Positions 10,594 to 22,154 of a DNA stretch of 60,000 nucleotides are shown here, piece after piece; within the stretch, counting starts at the first letter, position 1; each line of letters begins with the position of its first letter. A program made the position numbers and the translations under genes. The notes beneath the pieces are model-generated. The model was not told the DNA's origin. It did no database searches and saw only the letters and a program-made list of their open reading frames with translations. This DNA comes from Acanthaster planci (taxonomy: Eukaryota; Echinodermata; Asteroidea; Valvatida; Acanthasteridae): assembly GCF_001949145.1 (NCBI RefSeq), contig NW_019091456.1, positions 739,224-799,223 on the forward strand, in the 5' to 3' direction.

Positions 10594-13500
10594 ATATGGT
10601 AGGCGTTGTGCCTAGGGCACCTGAGAAATAAGAGGACCTGCAAAAAAAAAAATTGAGAGCCTACAAAAATATTACAGTGTGCCATAAAATGTCCCCCCCA
10701 CCCTCGTCACGTTACCTACGTGCACCTGGTATGGGCACTCATGTAGTAAGTGAGAAAACTCGATGAATATTACTCATTTTGCTTGCACTGTGAGCACTCT
10801 TTGGAAGCTGGATTATTGTCAATGGTTTCCTCAAACTATTCCCCTTCTTTCATTTACCATAACCCCAAATACCTTTTAAAAAATTGTTTTCCAGAAAGGG
10901 GTAACTTTGTGTGGACACAGCTCAGTCCACACAGGGTTCACCCAAACAGCATTATGTGGACCTCTCGTACTTCCAGATCCAAGCTAGGTGTGTAATGTTG
11001 GCCCCCCAAAATTAACTCACACACTAGATAGGATCTTAAAGGTTTTAGCATCTCTTTGAATTTGCATATCGGGGAATTCTTCAAACTTACTAGTTCGTAG
11101 TAGCTCTTAGCACAGTTATGCTGTACAGTGTCCCGATGAAATTCGACACTGTGGATGAGAAATGTTGATAGACACTACCAATTTCCACAGATTCTTTTAA
11201 AGCCTGTTCCTCAAAAGTTGCTCGGATGACTTACGACTCCTCACAGAGTGGGTTGGTAGCTGGAAATGAATTTGTTACTGCCTCTGATGTGGTTGTACAC
11301 CAGCAGACAGGTGACAAAGTCTACTCTCAAAGGCGACTCTTCCTTCAGAAATACTCAAAAGTGCAGAGCACAAGCACTCAAAAGTTTAAAGAATTGCAGG
11401 TTATTTCCACTCCCTCTCCAACATGAGAACTGTCTTTATATTCAAGTAAGATGTTAAACATGTTAAATGTCTCTCAGTGATCCTGTGAAAAGTGTAGCAA
11501 CTGACTCTTGTACAATGCATGTTTACCTCAAGTTTACAGCGACAGCTCAGATTTTTGGCCTCTTCGTATTTTTGCCAAGACCAGTGTGAATTGTTTTTTA
11601 TGAGTTTGCTTTTTCGGGGGAAAGCCCTTAAACATGTTTTGTCGTGTGTGGCACTTGTGTATCGAGTGGCTTATCAGTGCGTTTGTTTTGGTTGTGAAAT
11701 TTATCTTCAAATTTTATTGTCTGTCAACTCACACTTGTTGGTTTAGCTTAGTCACAGGATGTGTACATTCATTTCTAGTAGGACATATTCTTCTCAATCT
11801 GCACAAATCAAGGCAGGGACTTGACGGGAAAAGTTTATCATTAAAGTTCATTTGGAGATTTGTCAAAAAAAGATGGAAAGAACCAAAGAGTTTGTTTGAT
11901 TTTTGTGAAATAATATCCACTTTTGCTTTTAATGATTAACTCAATTTGTAAAGTTGCATTTTAAAGGTGAAATAACTTTAGTTTATCCATTTTTTACGAA
12001 TAACTTAATTCTTTCTTATTTCAGTAGAATGTGTGTATTGCTTGTGTAATTGGAACTAGCTTGTTAACGTTCCAATCCAGTTGTCTGGCATACTAAGGAG
12101 CAAGTGTGTTTGTCATTGAAGTGGAAATTGGAACTTTGTATAATGGAACCCCATGCGGTATTTAGGGCAAGTATTCTGGCATTTGGAGCAAGACCATCTG
12201 TTGCCACATTGCAAATGTAATTTCGTTCCACTTGACGAAGGAACATACCTGTGATATGATGTATTTTTTCATTTGTTTAGGGGTTTTGGGTTTTTTTTTC
12301 TGTTAAGAATTATGGTTCACTCCGTTTGCTTGGGATAGTCAGTATGCAGCGTGTATTTCTATTTCCGTGGAGGCATTCTGCCATGTAATTTATTAAATTG
12401 CAAATATTGGCGTGGGAAATGAAAAGGTGGCAGCAGTGACTTTAATGCTGAGCCTTTTGGAATGTTCCCATGTCTAGTATAACTAATCCAAACTCTGAAA
12501 GAACTGGTTTCTTTCAGACGGACTTGGCTGTTACACAACCCCCATCTTTTTGAAACTTGGCCTGCATTTAAACAATCATTACAGTTGTGAAGCTTAAATT
12601 CAATTCAGGATGATTTTACGGTCACTTTTAGGTCATGGCCTCACACATGTTAGCTGCGTGCATCGAGTACATCACTGGAAAAGCATACATTTTGGCCAAC
12701 CTGTCTTGGAAAAGCGGTCTTTGCTAGAAAACAGCACATCTGATCTTCACAAACTTGATGTCAATATGACCAGAACTTCTTGTTGGAAAAACTCCTTGAG
12801 GCTCAGTACATGAGAAAAAAAAAGCAATTAGGCAGATCTCCATGGCTCTTTAGAGTTAACCCAATCCCTCCAAGATTCTTCAAAACCCACCAGGAAGTTT
12901 TGGAGAATTCTGCTGGACAGAGGTAGGTTAGAGTCCAGTCTCTGCAACTTTATGTGGGACTTGATGTCCTTTGAAATTTGGAGTACAGAGAGTGTTTGGG
13001 TCGCTGCGTGCTGACTCTGGGGAGAATTCAGGACTAACTAATTCAATGTTACTGGCAAAATTGCTGGTAGAGTTGGGGTGTAATATACATCTACATATAT
13101 TCCAATAGACATGTAGGGATGCTTTGTTGCGCGTGTTTTCAGTACCATTGCGTTGTCAATACCGACGCTTACTGCTACAGCAAACTGTCCTGGTACCACT
13201 GATTAATGCTGTCTGTTTATCTTAGTTACTGGACTGTTACAGTGTTTAAGTTTTTATTTGATGTAAGTTTAATTTTAGCGAATGGAAATACCTATAGATG
13301 TATTCTGCAATTGAAAAACCTCTGAGGGGTTTGAAGTTCAGTTGAAGCAATTTCAGCTTAGCGAATTATGTGTGCAATGTCTGAATATTTATGAAGCTCT
13401 CTGAATACCAGAGATGATATCAGACTTGTAAAAGATATCTGAATAGTTTAAAAAAACACTATTTGAATATCAAAGCAGATATCAGATAATTGGATACCTT

Positions 13501-13720
13501 AGGAAGAACTAAGTGAATATCGTAATTTTCTGTGTAGCACTGACCTAGACACTGCTTATTTCAACTGAGATGTCAGACTATTCACCTCTCTGAGCAGTAC
13601 AGATAATATTTTTGGAGAAAAAAATGGTCACAAACAAGTTTCTTTTAAAATTGAAGATAAAGGGTGCACCAATTTTAGTTTGATTAACTCACTTAAAATA
13701 GCTTTTGTATTCAAGGTCTG

Positions 13721-13772
13721 TGTACTGAAAAACACCTGTGTACTGAAAAACACCTGTGGGTGTTTTCAGTAC
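13721..13772. repeat. Two direct copies plus one inverted copy of an 18-bp unit
   Basis: TGTACTGAAAAACACCTG occurs twice head to tail (13721-13738, 13739-13756) and is followed at once by its near reverse complement (TGGGTGTTTTCAGTACA). The second direct copy can fold on the inverted copy into a hairpin with almost no loop. It looks like replication slippage with template switching rather than a gene product. Confidence 0.75.
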
Positions 13773-14969
13773 AAGTATCAAGTAATCCATGTTTGAGAGC
13801 GTGAGAAATACACTGCATGCTAACCATAAAGACATCATAATATTCATGAAATAGCGATATTTAAATGGTGTTTCTTGTCTCTGTGAAAGGGTTATGGTGT
13901 TGTTGAATGAAATGTGTATTTGTAGTTAAAAGTATTCCTCAATTTGAAGCACTATATGAAGACTCATCAATGATTACAAACCTCACCAGTACTCATATTC
14001 TGACAGACATGTAGTTACTCAGATAAATGGATTTTTGTACCATTTCTTTTTCCCTCAGCAGTGCAGTTTATAAGCTCTGCTAACGTAGCACTGTTCGAGT
14101 GAGAGAAAAAAAAACACAGAAATGTTGAACCATATAGTGTGTGGTTCAGGGCAATTTTCAGAATGGCTGTCCAAGCCAGTGACATTCTTTGGAAAGAATC
14201 TTGTACATAGCATCGACTTTAGGAAGTAGAAAGGGTCGTTTGGTTTAGAGAGGTGCGCTACAGCCATTCATGGAGAGTGTGCAAAAATAAAAATAGTTTG
14301 AAAATATGTCTGATTTTATATTACAACTGTGCTCATGGCAATGTATTTGGAAAAAATAGTACTAGAAGATTGAAACATTACATAGAATATAGAAATGAAC
14401 ATTTGCAATTTGGATATCATGCAACTGCATAATGGAGAAAATATCTTTTAAAATGGTTAGAAAAAACTTTATAGCTTATAAGTAAAAATTCAACTTATTT
14501 TTTCATTGGATCATCACCTCTAATATGATTATCTGTATATTTTCGTACATTTGCAGTACAAATGAAGGGAAAGAATAAATGAAATAGAGACAGCCCTAGC
14601 AGCTGGAATAATTATATTTGTATCAGTCATATCAATTAGTGTGATATTACTAGTGTTTCAAAATGTATCATTTCCATTGACTCTGGATGCAACAAATTGG
14701 ATTGGCCTTTCAGAATATTTTCTCAAACAGATGGAATAGTCTTTCTTAAATGACAAATGAGAGGAAGTCGTTAGCAGCATTGTGTTATTAAGCATGGTGC
14801 CTTGGTGAATACTATTGCATAATAAGCACATAGGTACGGTTAAATGTATACATGTTCTACACATGTGTGTGTTGAAATATTATAATGTACATGTGTGTGC
14901 CTTGTTATCCTAGGGGAGATGTTATAATTTGCCTTAAATGCCTGTTCTGTGTGAAAGCCCCATAGAACC

Positions 14970-15145
14970 AATCCAGGCGATTCGCAGTAGTGCGCCATCA
15001 AGAGTTTGCAACGCGTTGGCCAATCGCAACGCGCGAAATTTGTCGACCTTTTCCAAATGGGCATTGGGTTGACAAATTTCGGGCGTTGTGATTGGCAAAC
15101 GCGTTGCAAACTCTTGGTGGCACACTATTGTGAAAAGGCCGTATT
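14970..15145. mobile_element. Long-TIR MITE, copy 2 (176 bp)
   Basis: This is the same element as at 9736-9911, same length and orientation. It has the shared blocks AAGAGTTTGCAACGCGTTGG, GCGCGAAATTTGTCGACC and TTGCAAACTCTTGGTGGC. Its arms differ from each other and from copy 1 by scattered substitutions, so neither copy is recent. It carries no coding capacity. Confidence 0.78.
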
Positions 15146-15998
15146 GCATGTGCCCCAAAGTGGAAATTTCAAATTATTAAAAAAAAGATGTGTCTAGTTG
15201 CTAAGGCCAAGGAGTTACAAAAACAGTTGTGGCATCGTGCCATATTTGTTTGTGTTATGGATAACCTGAAGCCCAGACTTTCATCTTATGTCAAATTAGT
15301 CTATTGGTAGATGATGATTATGAAGGAGTGGCTTTTTTACAACCAGGTCCTTGTACTGAAACACCAAGCAGAGGTAATTTGCTAAGCTCGGGAAATTTGT
15401 TCAGCTTCTCAAGAAAAACTGGCCAGCCGCTCAACCTGGCCGTTATGTGTTTTGTTGGTTGTGAAATAGCCACTATCTATACAATGGAATTGCATTTCAC
15501 AATGGTAACGTACTCGGTTTTGTTGTTTTCTGCCTAGGTATTCTGATCTGTCCATCCATTAAAATTAAGCTGAAATTTCAGCTAGCTTTTTTCAGCAACA
15601 TTCTAAAAAAAAAAGAAAAATATCAGTGATGCTGTTGGAATCCGGTCCGGTCCTATGGGGCTTAAACAAGCAAAATAGGTGTCTCCTTTCACAAATTATG
15701 CACAAATTTTTCAAACAGTTTAAACAGTCAATTCATATCTCCATGGAATTTGTATGGATATGTAATTACGTGGGAATGGTTAACAAGCACAAATGTATTG
15801 TGTTGGAGGTGTCGCAAATTTGCAGCAATATTTTCACTGTTTTCTCTGTTTCTTTAAAATACTTTCTTGCTCATATATTTCCCTTGTGTTTGGGTGGTAT
15901 ACAAAGAGAGTTACGTGTATTTAATTCCCTGCTACTACGAAGTAAAAAAAATAGGACTTGCATGTGTACTATGTAAAGTTTTCTTCACCTGTGCACTT

Positions 15999-16032
15999 GT
16001 TCTAGAGCCAAATCTTCATTTGGCTCTGGAAC
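15999..16032. other. Near-perfect 15-bp hairpin with 4-base loop
   Basis: Bases 15999-16013 pair with 16018-16032 around the loop CTTC; every pair is Watson-Crick except one G-T. A second hairpin (AACTAAA, TC, TTTAGTT; 16030-16045) overlaps its last three bases, so the two are mutually exclusive. The stem is too short for a typical animal pre-miRNA. It may be a transposon end-to-end remnant or a cruciform-prone site about 2.3 kb upstream of the sestrin promoter. Confidence 0.6.
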
Positions 16033-18257
16033 TAAATCTTTAGTTATGCTGAGTTTTTAGGCGTTGCGATGCTTCTTTATTTCCCCCTGCAATTTTGCTG
16101 GCTGGACATTTATTTCAAATGGACAGGTATCAGACCTCTTCCGCGCAGAATCACTCTAGATAGATCAGAATGTCAACAGCGTCGAAAACACAGTCAATTC
16201 TGCTGGATTTTGTTCACGCTGAAAGAGTCTCAAGTACTTGTTTTAAATGTATCACTTTCGAGTGGCAACAATCATGACATAGATATTGCTACAAACCGAT
16301 TTTTGTGGACGTTTGTGCAAACTTGGTCATTCCAAACTGATTTGGGTATCTGTTTTCCAGCAGCTTCTGTCTCTCATCCTTAAATGCATTGCCCTTTTTT
16401 AGTATGTCTTCACAATGAAGTCTAAATTTTCAAGTTTCACTTTTTTCTCCTATTTATGACTTCTAATTAAGAAATGCTCACACAGGTTCTTGACAGTTTC
16501 ACATTTATTGCTAAATAAAAACATTTTGAGGCATTTGAGCGTTCGGCATTTTGATTGCTGCCATTATAGACGTATACGACAAGGTTATTTATTTAATTAA
16601 CATTTGAAAATGAATAAAGGCAGAGGCACCACACATCACATCCATCTGTCAGGTTCTTGGAATTTCTTTTTTCCACTGGAGTCATATTCTTGTTTTCTGA
16701 TTCTGTCCCTGTTGTTTCACACGAAAGAAACGCGAATTATCAAGAAAATGTAAGAAATGTACACCGAAACACTACATTCTTCTGTACCTGGAAAATTCCA
16801 TAGGTCATGTGGTAACTGCACATAAATGGCCCCTAAATCGGGGAAAAACCACTACGCTATGGCCTGTTTGTTCGCTAAGCTCGAGTTTAAAAAATACAAT
16901 GTCGGGCACGAGAGAGGGGGATAGACAGAGGAAGTGTCTGTGGTAAAGCGAAATGACTGTGTACGATACATACTTCGGGCAGCAGCACTTTTTGGTCATC
17001 AAGAACGACTGACGTAGGTGGCATCGATTGGATGTTTTTTCTGTGCCAATGATTCTCTGAAATGGCATGGCTTCATAGCTACGCACAAAGGCGCCGCCTC
17101 CCCCAACACACCCCCGCGATGTGGCGCTAACGGTTCGTTCAGAGAACACGAAGGAGCTCATTAATTTAGGCGACGGGATTGAGAAACTAAACGATAGCTA
17201 AAATGTTCGATTATTTAGTGAAGCCTTTCCCTTAAAAAATAGGAGAAAACACCATGGCAAATAAGGAAACATATGACCCTAATTTCATTTAGTTCCTTCG
17301 TGGTACATGTATTTTGTTTTAATTCGGTAGACTGTAGATTCAGTAGATAGGCCTATAGCCACCTGTCTGATCTCGATCACCTGGTGTTGATTCATTAATA
17401 GATTTCGTTCTCATTAATTGTCTTGGGCTTTCGTTTACTTGCAAGGTACTAGGCCTTCGCCAGTCAAGTTGGGCAAAGCTCATTTCACGAAGATTTCATG
17501 TTCGCAAATCGACGAAAGTTTTAGGTAAAAGTATAGTATGTGCCATAAATTTTGAAAACTTTCTCCTAGCCGCTTCTAAATATCCTTGGCAATCATGTTT
17601 AGATCTTGTAAGTTCAGATACATTGTTCACTGGCAGATACATCATAGACCTAGAGGAGAGGTCTGTGGATGCACTATTGCCTAAGGGTGCACTTGAAACA
17701 CACAAATAAATGAAAAGGGGGCACGCGCCGTTGCACCCTCGCCCCTGACTCCGTTTCTGTTTATGATGCACTGCACTGCAGAATGCCTGTATCGATACAA
17801 TACCGGTAACCAAACTTAAGGGTTGGAGTTCCTGACAACGCAAGTTTGCAATTGTATGTATTCTGACTCATCTACCGATTACGAGACAGTAAAATTTATG
17901 CGATATCAACTTGAAGCAATTAAAACACACGAAAGAAAACAGTTGACATAAATTAAACATGACTTATAAACATGAGTTGTAAATAGAACTTCGTTCCGGG
18001 ATAAAATATAACAATCTTCCTTTCTTCATTCCCCAGTGTTTTTATAATGACACAGACATACATGTACAGCATATGACAAACACGTTCAAGTTTCCCGGCC
18101 CAGGCCCGCCAGCCGGCCCGAAAAGCTTTCCCGAATTTTCTAGCGACTAGTCATCATAGCACAGTTAAGTTATGAATGAGTGTCTTACCGCACGAATGAT
18201 GAAATCACTTCGACGCTGCGTTCACAGGTCACTTGGCGAAGAAAATTCAAACAGTTG

Positions 18258-18327
18258 ATTGGTCTATTTCGGAGGTGTGTCTCCCAGGTCGTATAAATTA
18301 TGCTAATTTGGGGTCATTTCAGATATG
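18258..18327 (+). promoter_or_regulatory. Putative sestrin promoter A: CCAAT, TATA and initiator
   Basis: An inverted CCAAT box (ATTGG, 18258-18262), a TATA box (TATAAAT, 18292-18298) and an initiator-like TTCAGAT with A at 18321 lie in a row. The TATA box is 29 bp upstream of that A and the CCAAT box about 60 bp upstream, which is textbook spacing. An ATGCTAAT octamer-like site sits between TATA and initiator. It precedes a GC-richer stretch ending in a strong splice donor, and it is the right side of exon 1A. This is inference from motifs only. Confidence 0.5.
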
Positions 18328-18516
18328 TGCGGCCCGCTGTATGTGCCGTACGTGAGTTTCTTGCGCCGTGAATACGAATGAATGGAATTTTCCGTTGTCA
18401 ATGTGCGCGGAACGAAGCACAGTCGCACCATCGCCGGCAAATTGCCTCCAATTTCGCATCACTGAAAAACGGGCAATACCCCTCGAGTTTATCTCAAGTT
18501 GGAGTACCGGAATAAG
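18321..18516 (+). other. Putative non-coding first exon of sestrin isoform A, with three uORFs
   Basis: It runs from the predicted initiator to an AAG|GTGAGC donor. Three short upstream frames fill it: 18 codons (ATG 18325, stop 18379-18381), 45 codons (ATG 18378, stop 18513-18515, one base before the donor) and 27 codons (ATG 18382). The first and second overlap in ATGA, and the third starts one base later. The probable partner acceptor is TTTTAG at 19553. If the leader is real, these uORFs should damp translation of exon 1A. Cap position and splicing are inferred, not seen. Confidence 0.42.
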
Positions 18517-19553
18517 GTGAGCAATTATTCTGTCAGATTTTATTGGGCCAGTCATACCAGTGTGCATTTTTGTTGTTGTAAGGTTTATTGTTTGTCCATG
18601 TGGTCAGATTTTTGTCGAGTCATTCGTGCCGTCGGCACCGTACCGATCAGGCTGATGTTCAGCAAGATGACTGAGCGTGCCGGCGCGCCGGCCGAGGCCG
18701 AGTGGACATCTGATGAAGTTACAATTTAACGGTGCATAGGCCTAAGGTTTTTGTTGAAAATGTACCATTATGCCTGGCGCTTTTCTTACGTTGTTGGTAC
18801 CGTAAATCTGTACATAAGCTACATGCGTTTTTAAGCTTGTGCAAACTATTCGGCATTTCGGCATGAATTCAGCAGGAAAGTCTAATTTTGAAGAAAAAAT
18901 GGTAGGCTACATCTGAAAAATGATGTAGACCTATCATTTTATCGTTAGGCTGAAGTCCGACATGTCCAAACGGCAAATGTTAAAACTAAAGAAGCGATTC
19001 GTAGAGTCCTGACGTGCATGACCTACAAAAAGTAGTAACTCGGATTAACTAAGTGTTAACTTTGTTCGGCTAGGGCTTGGAGTCTATTTTTCGCACAGAC
19101 ATGATGGACAAAGAATGTAGTCATACGGCTCCAACGTTTTTCATGTTCGAACTTCCAAGCAATCGGGGGAAAATGTATACGGTAAAATGTGATATAGGAG
19201 CCTACGTTTTATTGGTACTTTGCAGTCATTGTAGTTTATGTATTATAAGATTTCTGTTTATTAAAAGGTTTTTGTTCAGTGTTAATTTTTGATCCACATC
19301 TATGTAAACTTCCACAGCCATAAATTTGTGCAAATATTTGCACTTTATAAATGACCAAAAGGCTCCACATTTTACTCGTTGTACCTGTTTAGTTTTTGTC
19401 AACAAAAGTGACTCCCCTTACACAAGGATAGCATGGAGATGAATAATTGTTTAAACCGAGTTTCTCAAGGACTTGAAATGATAATTGATATTGTCTGCCA
19501 GGTTTTGTCATTTTAAAATGGAGAATAACGGTTTACAACAATTGATCTTTTAG
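18517..19553 (+). other. Putative 5' UTR intron of sestrin
   Basis: This stretch lies between the GTGAGC donor and the GATCTTTTAG acceptor. It contains no recognisable coding or repeat feature. A single p53-half-site-like CGACATGTCC is present at 18958-18967. Confidence 0.38.
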
Positions 19554-19617
19554 GAAAGGAGCGCACTTCCGGAGCTCAATTTCACGAATGGTCTTACGCT
19601 GATCAAAATAGACTCAC
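19554..19617 (+). other. 5' UTR part of sestrin exon 1A
   Basis: Between the proposed acceptor and the first ATG there is an in-frame TAG at 19609-19611. The coding frame therefore cannot extend further upstream, and the start at 19618 (ATGATG) is fixed for this isoform. Confidence 0.55.
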
Positions 19618-19953
19618 ATGATGGCTGTCCAGGAGGGCTCGGTTGCCCAGGCCCGCATGATGCTGCAGCAACTGTCGACCAGGGACAGCGCCTGCCGCCT
19701 CAACATCCTCGAACAACTCTCCGCCTGCCTTTCGTCCCTCCACGAGGACGTCCTGGAGCAGCGCACTGACCCCTTCCACACCAACAGTGTGGAGGAGGGC
19801 GACGCCTACATCGAGGGCTGCCTGGCAGGCAACTGCCGCGACGGCGTACACGAAAGCCTTCTACAGCCCCTGACCAACGTCCTGCGCTTGGCCGTCCAGT
19901 GTCCGTTCAAGGATGTGCAGGAGAAATGCAACAGTCTCCTGATGGAGTACAAG
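19618..19953 (+). CDS. SESN1: Sestrin, alternative first coding exon 1A (long N-terminus)
   Basis: Sestrins are cytosolic stress proteins that bind GATOR2 when leucine is low and so restrain mTORC1; they also have antioxidant activity. Exon 1A gives 112 residues (MMAVQEGSVAQ...LLMEYK) and ends in phase 0 at AAG|GTAAGT. Its tail LAVQCPFKDVQEKC matches the SESN1 N-terminal LSKRCPFKDVREKS, and STRDSACRLNILEQL matches the SESN1 CSRDSTTREAALENI segment. This is therefore a SESN1-type long N-terminus, with a roughly 15-residue insertion around residues 45-70. Joined to the exon at 34596 and the rest it gives 560 aa, against 551 for the long human SESN1. The symbol is by best resemblance; an invertebrate normally has one sestrin equivalent to all three vertebrate paralogues. 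Confidence 0.9.
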
Positions 19954-21471
19954 GTAAGTTGGGCCGCTTTTTTGCAATTTGACAGACAAGCTGATGCCCG
20001 ATATTTCCAACTTTCAAGGACGTGGCCATTTTCTCAGGTACAGGCCCCATCATTGACCCTCCATTTCAAATCGAAAGTCGCAATTTTGGAAAGAATGTAC
20101 ATTGTAGCATTTTTGTCTTAGCTTGGCCGTAGGCAAAGTCAATCAGGAGTCAGGAACATTTTTTTATGTATTTCTAACAAAATCGGAACTATTTCAAGAT
20201 GTCTTTTGAGTCGTATAAGGGCAAAACCCTCACTTAAAAATTGGAACTGCTTCTGAGTCCCGGTTTTCAATCTCTTTGCAAAGAAAGAACGATGCATACT
20301 TCATAAAAAAAGGTAGTTTAAGGACTTCCAGGTCTACAATTATAATTGCATTGCATTGTACTAGTTGTTCCATTGTGTTGACTGTCTTGGTTACTCATTG
20401 TAGACGAGATTGTGTGCTACTTAGGACTCATTGGTGTATACTCATACAGCAGGTCAGCCTCTGGCTCACTCACCATAATAAAATCCGTGATAACAGAAAC
20501 TTCTAAGTCAGATGATTGCGATTGCCCAGTATTCTGACCTGTCCAAGGCCTCGTAGTTATGACAGTCCTAGCGCAACTCTCAAGATAATCAACAGCAGGT
20601 TTTTCAGTATGGTAGTTTAACGCAGCAGGCCTAAATTATCAGGGTGATCTGGAATGGAAACCATGCATAAAGATTCCTGCTGCTCCGTATTCTGCGCAGC
20701 AGTTGCCTGTCAATTGTGGAATTGTAAATTTGTTCCCCTGGTGCAGTTGTTATGAAACCTCTGTGGTTATTCAGATCCCTCGTTTCTCAGCATCATCCAA
20801 ATGGGGCTGTATCTCTTGTTCTTAGAATTTCACATTTGCTTCGTCAAACTGTTGTGACTTTTTTAGCCTTGGAAAGGGAAATTCACAGCAAAGTCTGGGA
20901 AAGCCACATGTGTGCAAAGTGACTTCATTTCATCGTCCCTAAGAATAGTTTAAATTGAATTCCTAAATACTGTACCTCAGACAGTCTCCCTATTCAACAA
21001 CGTACAACTTGAACGGTGTATTAACATTTGATAATGCCTGCTGAGAAGTGATAATTCCCGCCGCGTAAATCATGCTTGGCACATGGATAGGAGACAGTTT
21101 AATCAGGTCTGATTGGTTAGGAGTCTCTGTGCACGCGACGCACCACGCATGCGCCAAGATCATTGAAGGGGATTCTGTTGGCAACTTTCAAGAGGAATAT
21201 ATTGTATAATGGACGGGGATGTTTGGGAAAATGACGGTAAAATTTTTGAAAAAAAACGCTGGAAATCCATTACTTGTTTACTTTTTTGACTCTCTGATTA
21301 AAAAGGTGTAATTCATGAATGGAAATAAGTATGTGCCAGGTGAACGAACGCTGACAATGCCCTCGCCTGCAGCTTGGGTATTAGTCCCGTCCATTCTCCT
21401 GAGCCGGTAAACACACATTTAAGACTGGTCAAGCACTTAATTATTCATTCCTTTAATAAAAGTAAATTGAA

Positions 21472-21497
<26 letters not shown>
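21472..21497. repeat. (TA)13 microsatellite
   Basis: A pure TA dinucleotide tract of 26 bases inside the first sestrin intron; potentially length-polymorphic. Confidence 0.95.
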
Positions 21498-21502
<5 letters not shown>

Positions 21503-22154
21503 CATGTGTGTACCATGCCCTAGCCACATGTAGCAGGGTTATTCTACTCTAATTTCGATTTGAATGCCTAGAGACGTGGACCTCAAAGTGACCCCAGTCC
21601 CAGGTAGAACCCACAAAAACCTCACGCTGCGAACCACATGTTTTAGTGGTTTCTCACCAGTGGTCACGACTGCACTTCTTTTGTGATATTTTCAGGTGTT
21701 AATAATATGACATTGATCATTTCATGTACTGCTTTCAGGTATCATTGAATTGTATCAACCTAGCAGTGGATTGGATAAAATATGGGTTTGGGGAACAAGC
21801 AGGACTGCAGGAAGGCCAGATTAGTGATGTTTCTAGACATGTAGTTTTTATGGTTTCTTCGAATTGAAAAATGAAAAGATTTTTGTCAGTGTCACAGAGA
21901 CACCATGAGAAACAGAGAAATACATTTTCTTTTTTACTGTCAGAAATAGATCTTAAATTTAACACATCCATAGCAGTTTTTTCTGTAGTTCATAAGTTAC
22001 ATGTTTATCATAGCATATCATCGCATGACAATGTCGTGGCATGTTAGGACCGTACCATGTAGGTGTGCAATATGGCCTTATATCTTGGGGAGATTTGTAT
22101 TTCAATAGTGCACAACATAAACCCATTCTCCAATGAGAGTAAGAGTATACCTTT

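Larger units (their letters stand above)
9391..18257 (+). other. MYO6 3' flank / 3' UTR and intergenic region
   Basis: The first part must be MYO6 3' UTR, but I see no AATAAA close to the stop codon, so its end cannot be placed. Candidate AATAAA hexamers occur only far downstream (14286, 14574, 16613). I see no further gene; the minus-strand frame at 16805-17161 and others have no family resemblance. The region holds the two-copy MITE family (9736-9911, 14970-15145), an assembly gap, a direct-plus-inverted repeat (13721-13772) and a strong hairpin (15999-16032). Confidence 0.75.

Noticed and set aside
10154-10685. Open frames across the N run at 10233-10593
   Set aside because: Artefacts of translating undetermined bases.
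15999-16032. MicroRNA precursor at the 15-bp hairpin
   Set aside because: Stem is shorter than a Dicer substrate and the loop has four bases; no known seed recognised.
16805-17161. 118-codon open frame on the minus strand
   Set aside because: No family resemblance, no convincing splice partners; plausible by chance in this much sequence.
18958-18967. CGACATGTCC as a p53 response element for sestrin
   Set aside because: Only one half-site with one mismatch, and CATG-centred palindromes are abundant throughout the window.
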